Shown here: in pieces, positions 1 through 5,764 of the stretch
Layout of the letters: each line of letters begins with the position of its first letter
Numbering within the stretch: the stretch's first letter is position 1
Source of the DNA: Candidatus Iainarchaeum sp.
GTDB lineage: Archaea; Iainarchaeota; Iainarchaeia; Iainarchaeales; GCA-2688035
DNA length: 5,998 nucleotides
Reading direction: 5' to 3'
Assembly (NCBI GenBank): GCA_017608725.1
Contig: JAFCFG010000067.1
Span: forward strand, 1 to 5,998
Program-made: the position numbers and the translations under genes
Notes under the pieces: generated by a model
What the model saw: the letters and a program-made list of their open reading frames with translations, nothing else
Database searches by the model: none
What the model was told of the DNA's origin: nothing

Positions 1-1
1 A

Positions 2-109
2 TACCTTTGGGAGAACAGGGGAAAGGCAGGGAAGGAAGGCAGGGAGGAGAACAAGGGAAAGGCAGGGAAGGAAGGCAGGGAGGAAAATGAGAAGGAAGGA
101 GAGAAATGA
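2..109 (+). CDS. Possible C-terminal tail of an upstream gene (partial, repeat-rich)
   Basis: The frame beginning at position 2 is open to a TGA at 107-109. This stop overlaps the ATG of the next gene as ATGA, the usual sign of translational coupling. The 35 visible residues are almost all Gly, Lys, Glu, Arg and Asn and contain a duplicated 12-residue unit (ENRGKAGKEGRE, then ENKGKAGKEGRE) followed by a charged end (ENEKEGEK). The other two plus frames are also open here: frame 1 ends at TGA 88-90 and frame 3 runs to about 137. The tract is nearly free of T, so openness alone proves little. The overlap geometry is the only reason for preferring this frame. The tail would be a disordered, highly charged extension of an unknown protein lying outside the window. 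Confidence 0.35.
   Translation, partial: YLWENRGKAGKEGREENKGKAGKEGREENEKEGEK
10..81 (+). repeat. Two tandem copies of a 36-bp purine repeat
   Basis: Copy 1 is 10-45 and copy 2 is 46-81, directly adjacent and differing at one position (G18 versus A54). Each unit begins GGAGAAC and holds two GGCAGGGA blocks. A further GGA at 82-84 looks like the start of a third, decayed copy. The unit length is a multiple of three, so the duplication preserves any reading frame through it. Between 9 and 106 the plus strand has only five C and one T. This makes it a strong polypurine tract. Confidence 0.9.
96..103 (+). promoter_or_regulatory. Shine-Dalgarno site for the sulfatase-like gene
   Basis: AAGGAGAG lies just before the ATG at 106, with GGAG at 98-101 leaving four bases to the start. 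The spacing is slightly short and the whole upstream tract is purine-rich, so several overlapping sites could pair with 16S rRNA. It supports ATG 106 as the start. Confidence 0.6.
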
Positions 110-1551
110 ACGTAATTCTTTTTCTTGTTGACGCCCTCAGGGCTGACCACTTGGGCTGCTATGGCTACGGGAGAAACACCTCGCCCTTCATTGATAAGCT
201 GGCAAAACAAGGGGCATTGTTTAAGAACGCGGTTGCAGCAGCTTCATTTACAATGCCCTCACACAAGGCCATTCTGACCTCGGTTTACGATGACGGCGGT
301 AATTTGGAGAGGTTAAATCCAGCTATTAAAACAATGCCGGAACTTTTGGAGGAGAAGGGGATTGCCACGGCTGCATTCATAAGCAATGCAGTAACAGCAA
401 AGCAGAGTGGATTGGACAAGGGGTTCTCCTTCTTTGACGAGGGCCTGGGAAAAATGGACACTGGCAGAGGCGAAAAAGGCCGGACTGCAGGGCAGGCAGT
501 GGACTCAGCCTTAAAGTGGGTTGAAAAGAACAAGAAAAAGGACTTCTTCTGCTTTATTCAGGTAGTTGACACACATGGCCCCTATGTTCCGGGAGAAGAA
601 TTCGTTGAAATGTTTAACGACAAGCTTCTTGAAGAGCAGAACCAAAAGATATTGCCTTTAAGCAGCAATGACCTAGGCTATAAGAGCATTCCCCAGTACC
701 AGCAGATTAAAGGGGAAAGGAAATTTGGTGAGTATGTTGCAAGGTACGATGCAGCTATTAGATATGTTGATTCTGCTCTGCAAAAGCTGTGGAAAAAGCT
801 GGCTGAAGCAGGAATTGAAAGGAAAACTGCCTTGATTCTGACATCAGACCATGGGGAGGCCATGGGGGAGCATGACTGGTTCTTCTGCCATGGCATTGAC
901 TTGTATGAGGAAAGCATAAAAGTGCCACTGCTTTTAATTCTTCCGGGGAGTGCAGGGTGCCTTATCGAAGAGCAGGTAACGCATTTGGACATTGCTCCAA
1001 GTGTTCTCGATTTGTTTGGCTTGAAAAACGGCAAGCAGATGCAGGGAATCAGTCTGCTTCCGCTGCTTGAAGGAAAACATGGGGGGCAGGAGCATGTTTT
1101 CTTTGAAATGCACAGCGATGTCCAGTCAAAGATAGTTGATACTGTTGTAAGCGGTGTCAGAACAAACAAGTGGAAGTACATTGAAACAAAGAATTTAAAG
1201 GGCGAAGGCAATTTGGGGAAGAGCATAGCAAGGATTGCAAAGGGAACAAGGAAGTTTGGTTTCAGCATTGTTAAAAGCACTGCTTCAAAGTCAGTTCAGC
1301 TGCTGCCCAAAATGCTGAAGGCGCGGTCAGGGGCAATTGAAAGAGAACTGTATGATTTGGAAAATGATTTTGGTGAAAGAAAAAACCTTGCAAAGAAGGA
1401 GAAGGGGGTTGTTGAGGAATTGCAAGAGAAATTGAATGAATGGAGAAAGAAGCAGAAGATGCTTAAAGAAAATCTTGGCGAGTTTGACAAGGTGATTGAT
1501 GCAGCAGGGGAGATGAAGGAAAGGCTGAGAAAACTCGGCTACTTCAGCTAG
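106..1551 (+). CDS. Sulfatase/alkaline-phosphatase-superfamily hydrolase or phosphotransferase
   Basis: This 481-residue protein has the PF00884-type fold signatures in order. The N-terminal metal strand is LFLVDALRADHLGCYGY (Asp9), the nucleophile loop is FTMPSHKAILTS (Thr49), HGPYVP follows at 157-162, SDHGE is at 247-251 and the metal His is near 262 (CHG). A sulfatase-like ending is ELYDLENDFGERKNLA (414-429). Thr49 sits where formylglycine sulfatases need Cys or Ser, so the usual maturation cannot occur. Thr nucleophiles are known in related phosphoethanolamine and lipoteichoic acid transferases, so phospho-group chemistry is at least as likely as sulfate-ester hydrolysis. There is no signal peptide or membrane segment, so it should be cytoplasmic. 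A basic amphipathic insert (about 363-410) could bind membranes. The gene lies 47 bp before a glycosyltransferase, suggesting work on a surface glycan. The superfamily is certain; the substrate is unknown. Confidence 0.9.
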   Translation: MNVILFLVDALRADHLGCYGYGRNTSPFIDKLAKQGALFKNAVAAASFTMPSHKAILTSVYDDGGNLERLNPAIKTMPELLEEKGIATAAFISNAVTAKQSGLDKGFSFFDEGLGKMDTGRGEKGRTAGQAVDSALKWVEKNKKKDFFCFIQVVDTHGPYVPGEEFVEMFNDKLLEEQNQKILPLSSNDLGYKSIPQYQQIKGERKFGEYVARYDAAIRYVDSALQKLWKKLAEAGIERKTALILTSDHGEAMGEHDWFFCHGIDLYEESIKVPLLLILPGSAGCLIEEQVTHLDIAPSVLDLFGLKNGKQMQGISLLPLLEGKHGGQEHVFFEMHSDVQSKIVDTVVSGVRTNKWKYIETKNLKGEGNLGKSIARIAKGTRKFGFSIVKSTASKSVQLLPKMLKARSGAIERELYDLENDFGERKNLAKKEKGVVEELQEKLNEWRKKQKMLKENLGEFDKVIDAAGEMKERLRKLGYFS

Positions 1552-1598
1552 GTCAAAGGAATTGAATTTGAAGCAAATGGTTTAGTTGGTTGGAAAAA

Positions 1599-2588
1599 AT
1601 GCCGGAAAAGATTAATGCAAGCATTGTTGTACCGGTTCACAATGGCGGAAAGACAATTGCAGCCTGCCTTGAATCACTTTTAGGGCAAAAAACCGGTTAC
1701 CCATATGAGATAATTGTTGTAAACGACGGAAGCACTGACAACACAGCTGAGCTTGTAAAGAGATTTAAGGGAGTGAAGCTTATTTCGCAGAGGCAGCAGG
1801 GCCCGGCAGCTGCAAGAAACAACGGCGCAAGGAATGCAAAGAACAGCGTTGTTGTCTTTGTTGACTCAGACTGCGTTGCAGAGGAGAACTGGCTGCAGGA
1901 AATGCTTAAACCATTGGAAGATGAAAGCATAGCAGGGGTGCAGGGGAGATACAAATCACTGCAGAGGGAGTTTGTTGCAAGGCTCATCCAGCTTGAAATA
2001 GAGCAAAGGCATGACAAGATGGCTGCAAGGAAGTTCATTGACTTCATTGGCAGCTTCAGTGCTTCCTACAGAAAAAGCGTTTTTCAGGAAATGAATGGCT
2101 TTGATACAAGCTTTCCAACGGCAAGCGGGGAAGACACGGATTTGAGCTTTAGGATTGCAAGAAAGGGCTACAAGCTTTTCTTCAACCCAAGGGCAGTAGT
2201 TGTCCACAGGCATCCAAGTTCCTTCTACAAGTACCTGAAGGTTAAATTCTACAGGGCCTTCTGGAGGGTAAAGGTTTACGGAAAGCACAAGGGCAAGATA
2301 GCGGGGGACAGCTACACAGGCCAGGCTGTAAAGGCCCAAATAGGGCTTGTTTTTCTTCTCGCTGTTTCGCTTGCTGCAGCTGTTTTTGTCCCAATAGCGC
2401 TTTATGCCGCGGGGCTGCTTGCACTGCTGCTTTTTCTAAGCGGAATGCCTTTTGCGGCATGGGCTTTTAGGAGAGACAAGGCGGTTGGCCTTGCTGCACC
2501 ATTTGTAATAGTGGCAAGAAGTGTTGTTTTTTCAGCAGGGCTTGTGCTCGGCATAGTGAATCAGCTGAGAAGCAGGGGAAAGCAATAG
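1599..2588 (+). CDS. Membrane-anchored family 2 glycosyltransferase
   Basis: This 329-residue protein has a GT-A domain of the GT2 family. It opens with INASIVVPVHNGG and has the nucleotide-binding strand EIIVVNDGSTDNT, the metal/nucleotide-sugar DxD motif as DSD at residues 89-91 (VFVDSDC), and an acceptor-side GEDTDLSFR motif at about 177-185, whose Asp/Glu pair is the likely catalytic base. A basic linker (about 200-235) leads to hydrophobic segments near 248-270, 271-292 and 298-320. These place it at the membrane with the catalytic domain in the cytoplasm. The donor is a nucleotide sugar and the acceptor probably a lipid-linked or membrane glycan; neither can be named. ATG 1599 is preferred; an in-frame TTG at 1590 would add three residues, and neither has a convincing ribosome site. 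It follows the sulfatase-like gene without a visible terminator, so the two probably share a transcript. Confidence 0.92.
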   Translation: MPEKINASIVVPVHNGGKTIAACLESLLGQKTGYPYEIIVVNDGSTDNTAELVKRFKGVKLISQRQQGPAAARNNGARNAKNSVVVFVDSDCVAEENWLQEMLKPLEDESIAGVQGRYKSLQREFVARLIQLEIEQRHDKMAARKFIDFIGSFSASYRKSVFQEMNGFDTSFPTASGEDTDLSFRIARKGYKLFFNPRAVVVHRHPSSFYKYLKVKFYRAFWRVKVYGKHKGKIAGDSYTGQAVKAQIGLVFLLAVSLAAAVFVPIALYAAGLLALLLFLSGMPFAAWAFRRDKAVGLAAPFVIVARSVVFSAGLVLGIVNQLRSRGKQ

Positions 2589-2610
2589 GAAATTCCAAGC
2601 AGCCGGTTAT

Positions 2611-3087
2611 TTAAAGTTTTGCAGAGGTGGCTGCTTTCCCTGTTTTGCTTAACAGGTCTTTGAGTTGGATGATTGTTTGGTCTGGTTCTTCTTCTTTTTT
2701 GGCTGGCTCTTCGCCAGCAAATTTTCCCTGCCTGAACCAGATTGTCTTGCAGCCTGCTTGTTTTGCAGCTGCTATTTCGCTTCGGACCCGGTCCCCTATT
2801 ACAAGAATTTCACCAGGCCCGATGTTAAATTCTTTTGCCAGCTTTAGCAGGTCCCGGGGGCTTTTCTTTTCGACAAAAACCATTCTTTTGAAATACTTTT
2901 CAATGCCAAGTTCTTTGATTTTTTCGCCCCTGCCGTCTCCTGTTTTGCAGTATAGAACCATTGGAAATTTTGGCAGCAGCTTTTCAAGAACATTGATGGC
3001 CCCTTCAATTACCCTGCCTTTTTCCGGGTCATATATTGTTCTGTTGAAATCAAAAACTACCAGCTTTGGCTTCATTTTTTCAATCAT
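2611..3087 (-). CDS. Small HAD-superfamily hydrolase with an altered motif I
   Basis: This 158-residue protein has the HAD core with little or no cap. Motif I is VVFDFNRTIYDP (Asp13 nucleophile), motif II is MVLYCKTGDG (Thr in LYCKTG), the motif III Lys is probably in KKSPRDLL, and motif IV is VIGDRVRSEIAAAKQAG, followed by TIWFRQGKF as in many archaeal HAD phosphatases. The second motif I Asp, which normally acts as general acid/base, is Asn15. Motif IV reads GDxxxSE instead of the common GDxxxxD. Catalysis may therefore be slow, changed or lost. The last 30 residues are Glu/Lys-rich and probably flexible. The gene begins inside the stop codon of the 476-residue gene (TAATG) behind a strong AGGAGG site, so the two are translated together. 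The substrate is unknown; a phosphoester linked to the partner's reaction is the simplest guess. Confidence 0.85.
   Translation of the reverse strand: MIEKMKPKLVVFDFNRTIYDPEKGRVIEGAINVLEKLLPKFPMVLYCKTGDGRGEKIKELGIEKYFKRMVFVEKKSPRDLLKLAKEFNIGPGEILVIGDRVRSEIAAAKQAGCKTIWFRQGKFAGEEPAKKEEEPDQTIIQLKDLLSKTGKAATSAKL
2687..2700 (+). terminator. Candidate T-rich terminator for the plus-strand operon, antisense to the HAD gene
   Basis: TCTTCTTCTTTTTT, about 100 bases past the glycosyltransferase stop, is the strongest T-rich run after the plus-strand pair. It is the complement of Glu/Lys codons in the flexible HAD tail. If used, the plus transcript would run about 90 bases antisense into the HAD gene. 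Coding composition alone could also explain it. Confidence 0.25.
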
Positions 3088-4517
3088 TATCTTCTCCTCC
3101 TGAAGTATCTTTTCATTCCGGGCTTTTTTCTGCTGAAGTAAAACCTGAGTTCTAGGCCCCCTTCGGTTCCTTTAATTGAACTGGGTTTCACAAGCTGTTC
3201 CGTTGAAAAGCTTCTTGCCCCTGCCTTAAAATGTTTGGCTAATTCGCGTTTTACGGCCTTTATTTGCAGAGGGCTCTGTGCATTGAAGAAAAGTGCGCTT
3301 GGAAGCGCTTTTCCGGCCCTTTCTATTGGCAGGGGAAGCTTTACTACGATTCCACGCGACCCAATCTTCCTTGCTGCTGACTCTAATTTTCGCGGGAGGT
3401 CCTCAAGGGAGGCAACACGTATCAGGGGGCCCCTTTTTGGTACAACGATTATGCCTGATTTTGTTTCCTTTTTTGCGGCCAGTATTAGTGGGCCGTTCTT
3501 TCTTTTGTCAGAAATTACCGCAAATTCCCTTGAGCCTATGAGCTTCAAATGCTTTTGTATTCTTCTTTCCAAGGCCTTCTCCATAGGCTTGTTAGGGTTG
3601 TACACAAGGATCATGTCGTTTTTTCCAAGCGTTCTGCGCTGACCTCCAGAATAAAACCAGACATTAGCATCATTCATTCCAATCCTCGAGTAAGGAACCA
3701 GAAAAACACCTCCATGGCCAACTGTTCGCCTAAACCTTTCCCTCAACCCCTGCAAGTCATGCACTGAGCGGGCAATTGCTCCGCTCTTGCTGAAATAATC
3801 TTCTGAAAGAGCTATCACTACTGTTTGTGGTCTTGCATGAGTCCTATCTGTGTGGTATTGAAGCAATGAATCCACAAGCCTTTTGGAAATCTCAGAACGC
3901 AAACCGTGCTTGCCTGCAATAACATCCTTTTCAAAGGTTCCGACAGTTCCCATCCCCACATCCACTATAGCAAAAGCCTGTTTTTTTCCCACTGGGCGTA
4001 CAGTCCTATAATCCACCCTAGCCCAAGGAATGAGACCGCCCTGAAGCAGTTTACGGCTCATTCCCAACAAAACCCTGCTGCCACCGGATTCCAGCAATTC
4101 AAACAAGTCATTCCCCAATACAACATAATTAGGGTGAAGCGCGTGATCAGCGTACTTGATTCCTCGCCTTTCTTTTGCTGACAGGGTCAAGCCTGGCTCT
4201 GAACTTTTGGAGAACACTGTCCATTGAATTAAAGAATTGCCTCCTGCCCTGGTAGCCATGCTGTAAAGCAGAGGGATGGCTTTTAATGCCATGGTTTCAT
4301 TTAAGCGACCTCTTCTTGACCTCTCTACAAAGTCTCTTATAAAGTACCGCGTCATTTTTGGAATGCTCTTGTCAGCAATCATTCTTTGGAATAACTTGGT
4401 GTTGTCTGAAATCAGTTTCTGGAGACCTTGAACGCTCTTGACCTCAAACAGCCTCTCAAAAAAAGAAACCGGCAAACGGTTTATTTTCACCACGCCAGTA
4501 TTGGCAGCCCTATACAT
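3087..4517 (-). CDS. Unrecognised basic 476-residue protein, coupled to a HAD gene
   Basis: I do not recognise a family. The protein is soluble, with no signal peptide or membrane segment, and is rich in Arg and Lys, ending in RRRR. Residues 1-165 look helical. About 180-280 alternates strands and helices (AFAIVDVGMGTVGTF, TVVIALSEDYF, GGVFLVPYSRIG). About 300-400 contains DMILVYNPNKP, a helix, GIIVVPKRGP, SLEDLPRKLESAARKIGSRG and IVVKLPLP. This last order faintly recalls the first half of an ATP-grasp fold (a VP strand, a SxEDL helix, then a VVK strand with Lys393), with ELRFYF (456-461) as a possible later strand. No metal-binding ExN is visible, so this is only a hint. The ATG at 4517 lies about 26 bases after the centre of a TATA box, implying a leaderless mRNA, and no longer in-frame start exists before an upstream TAA. 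Its stop overlaps the HAD start. Coding status is well supported; function is not. Confidence 0.85.
   Translation of the reverse strand: MYRAANTGVVKINRLPVSFFERLFEVKSVQGLQKLISDNTKLFQRMIADKSIPKMTRYFIRDFVERSRRGRLNETMALKAIPLLYSMATRAGGNSLIQWTVFSKSSEPGLTLSAKERRGIKYADHALHPNYVVLGNDLFELLESGGSRVLLGMSRKLLQGGLIPWARVDYRTVRPVGKKQAFAIVDVGMGTVGTFEKDVIAGKHGLRSEISKRLVDSLLQYHTDRTHARPQTVVIALSEDYFSKSGAIARSVHDLQGLRERFRRTVGHGGVFLVPYSRIGMNDANVWFYSGGQRRTLGKNDMILVYNPNKPMEKALERRIQKHLKLIGSREFAVISDKRKNGPLILAAKKETKSGIIVVPKRGPLIRVASLEDLPRKLESAARKIGSRGIVVKLPLPIERAGKALPSALFFNAQSPLQIKAVKRELAKHFKAGARSFSTEQLVKPSSIKGTEGGLELRFYFSRKKPGMKRYFRRRR
3096..3101 (-). promoter_or_regulatory. Strong Shine-Dalgarno site for the HAD gene, inside the upstream coding sequence
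   Basis: On the minus strand AGGAGG (3101 to 3096) stands eight bases before the ATG at 3087. The same bases are two of the four consecutive Arg codons (AGG AGG AGA AGA) that end the 476-residue protein. The Arg tail and the ribosome site are therefore one sequence. This fixes the HAD start at 3087. Confidence 0.85.
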
Positions 4518-4539
4518 CGTAAAAGATTTGGCATTTCTT

Positions 4540-4547
4540 TATTTAAA
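4540..4547 (-). promoter_or_regulatory. TATA box for the 476-residue/HAD operon, leaderless geometry
   Basis: On the minus strand TTTAAATA (4547 to 4540) is centred about 26 bases upstream of the ATG at 4517. Archaeal transcription starts roughly 25-27 bases after the TATA centre, so the first transcribed base should be at or next to the start codon. No Shine-Dalgarno sequence precedes this ATG, which agrees with leaderless translation of the first gene. Confidence 0.6.
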
Positions 4548-4573
4548 ACCTATGCGTTACGGGCACGCAATCT

Positions 4574-4660
4574 GAACAGAGAAGCATTTGAACGAAACCG
4601 GAAGCTCTGAATCTGCATCACACAGAACACTGTGCATTTAAACAAAGAGGCATTTTGAAC
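4574..4660. repeat. Three imperfect copies of a 20-bp element upstream of the 476-residue gene
   Basis: On the plus strand the copies are 4574-4593, 4625-4643 and 4640-4660, each ending GCATTT(T)RAAC and beginning with GAAC or AAAC plus an A/G-rich stretch. Copies 2 and 3 share AAAC at their junction. In the direction of the downstream gene the core reads GTTYAAATGC. They lie about 57-143 bases before the start codon, upstream of the TATA box, where archaeal activators or repressors bind. A small inverted repeat, CACAG-AACA-CTGTG (4621-4634), overlaps the middle copy. No known regulator site is recognised. Confidence 0.5.
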
Positions 4661-4690
4661 TAGTGCTGGTTCAAGCCGCTGATAGGCGCG

Positions 4691-4700
4691 AAAAGAAAAC
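4691..4700 (-). terminator. Weak candidate T-rich terminator after the sugar-nucleotide gene
   Basis: The minus strand reads GTTTTCTTTT (4700 to 4691), about 65 bases beyond the stop of the epimerase/dehydratase gene. Archaeal RNA polymerase can stop at short T runs without a hairpin. It is the only T-rich run before the next promoter, but it is short and interrupted. Confidence 0.25.
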
Positions 4701-4765
4701 CATGCAGGAGGCAGATGAAAATCAATTGACCTATTATTAAGCCAATTCACAGACACACAAAGCAG

Positions 4766-5725
4766 CTACACTTTTTCCCGCCAGTATTGCATGATGTCGC
4801 GCAGGGTTTGCCTGAATTCTATTTCAGGTTTCCAGCCTGTTCTCTCCCTGAATTTCCTGCAGCTGCCATACAAAACAGGGACATCGCTTGGCCTAAGCCT
4901 TTTTGGATCTTTTTCAATGCTTATCTTTTTCTCGGTCATTGAAAGCAGTATGTTGAGAATGTCCCCCATTTTGATTGTGTTCTCCTGGCAGATATTGTAG
5001 ACCTCGCCTGGCTCGCATTTCTCTACAGCAAGCCAATAGGCCTTTACAATGTCCCTTACATCAGTGAAATCACGCTTTGGTTCAAGATTTCCTACAAACA
5101 TCACTGGCTTCTTCTTTCCCTTTTCAATTTCTACAATCTGCTTGCTCCAGTCGCTGCAGACAAAAACCTCTCCTCTTCTCGCTCCAGTATGATTGAATGC
5201 CCTTGTCCTGATTACTTTCAAACCATAGCTCTTGTTGTACTGGTAACCAAGCAAATCCATTGCTGCCTTGCTCACTCCGTAAGGGCTCAAAGGCCTGAGC
5301 TCCTGTTGCTCGGTAATGGGCAATTCCGATTCGGCAACAAAACCGTACTCCTCCGAGCTTCCGGCAATCTGAATCCTTGGCTCAACCTTGCTGTTTCTAA
5401 CCGCTTCAAATAAATTCAGCGACCCCATTACGTTCGCGTTCATTGTTTCAATTGGAGCCCTCCAGGAAGCCGGAACAAAGCTTTGGGCTGCCAAGTGAAA
5501 GATGATGTCCGGCTCTGCCTCGTTTATTGCCTTTGAAACGCTGTGGTAGTCAGTGATGTCTGAAACAATCAGGTTTATCTTGTCCCTGATGTGGGCAATG
5601 TTCTCAAGGTTTGCGTTCTTCGTCCTAATCAGGCCTGTTATTTCGCCGTAATCGTTCTGCAGAATCAGGTCTGACAGATGTGAGCCAACAAAGCCGTTCA
5701 CTCCAGTGATAAGAATTCTTGTCAT
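4766..5725 (-). CDS. GDP-mannose 4,6-dehydratase / GDP-4-keto-6-deoxymannose reductase family SDR
   Basis: This 319-residue extended short-chain dehydrogenase acts on a nucleotide sugar. Counting from the ATG at 5725, the NAD(P)-binding TGVNGFVG is at 7-14, HLAAQSFVP begins near 77, the catalytic GSSEEYG is at 122-128, and the YGVSK Tyr/Lys pair is Tyr149/Lys153. FNHTGARRGE (177-186) and GNLEPKRDFTDVRD (212-225) are substrate-pocket motifs shared by GDP-mannose dehydratases (Gmd) and GDP-4-keto-6-deoxymannose reductases (Rmd). YNICQ and LRPSDVPVL (277-285) near the end look more Rmd-like. The Ser-Ser-Glu motif keeps the Glu needed for dehydration, so either activity is possible, on the path to GDP-rhamnose or a related deoxysugar. 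An in-frame ATG at 5749 would add eight residues, but the TATA spacing and the typical MTRILITG opening favour 5725. It is transcribed alone. Confidence 0.88.
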   Translation of the reverse strand: MTRILITGVNGFVGSHLSDLILQNDYGEITGLIRTKNANLENIAHIRDKINLIVSDITDYHSVSKAINEAEPDIIFHLAAQSFVPASWRAPIETMNANVMGSLNLFEAVRNSKVEPRIQIAGSSEEYGFVAESELPITEQQELRPLSPYGVSKAAMDLLGYQYNKSYGLKVIRTRAFNHTGARRGEVFVCSDWSKQIVEIEKGKKKPVMFVGNLEPKRDFTDVRDIVKAYWLAVEKCEPGEVYNICQENTIKMGDILNILLSMTEKKISIEKDPKRLRPSDVPVLYGSCRKFRERTGWKPEIEFRQTLRDIMQYWREKV

Positions 5726-5756
5726 GCAAATCAGTGGTTTTAATTTCATAAACTCT

Positions 5757-5764
5757 TGTATAAG
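5757..5764 (-). promoter_or_regulatory. TATA box for the sugar-nucleotide gene
   Basis: On the minus strand CTTATACA (5764 to 5757) closely resembles the archaeal consensus and is preceded by an A-rich BRE-like ACAAAT. The predicted transcription start is about 5734-5735. That is inside the possible longer reading frame (ATG 5749) and about ten bases before ATG 5725, which is why the shorter protein is preferred. Confidence 0.5.

Noticed and set aside
10..81. 36-bp direct repeats resembling CRISPR repeat length
   Set aside because: The copies are directly adjacent with no spacer, there are only two, and the sequence is low-complexity purine.
678..1280. 200-codon minus-strand open frame opposite the sulfatase-like gene
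   Set aside because: It lies wholly antisense to a gene with clear catalytic motifs, and its Ser/Pro/Cys/Phe-rich translation is typical of complement reading of Lys/Glu/Gly codons.
2627..3103. 158-codon plus-strand open frame opposite the HAD gene
   Set aside because: It mirrors the HAD gene almost end to end, and the HAD strand carries all motifs and a strong ribosome site.
4663..4682. GGTTCAAGCC resembling a tRNA T-loop
   Set aside because: The flanking bases do not form the required 5-bp T-stem, and no acceptor or anticodon stem can be found around it.
4550..4756. 68-codon minus-strand frame (GTG start) in the spacer upstream of the 476-residue gene
   Set aside because: There is no ribosome site or suitable promoter, the composition is unusual, and its repeated NASLF peptide simply reflects the DNA repeats. 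It also runs up to the TATA box of the next gene.
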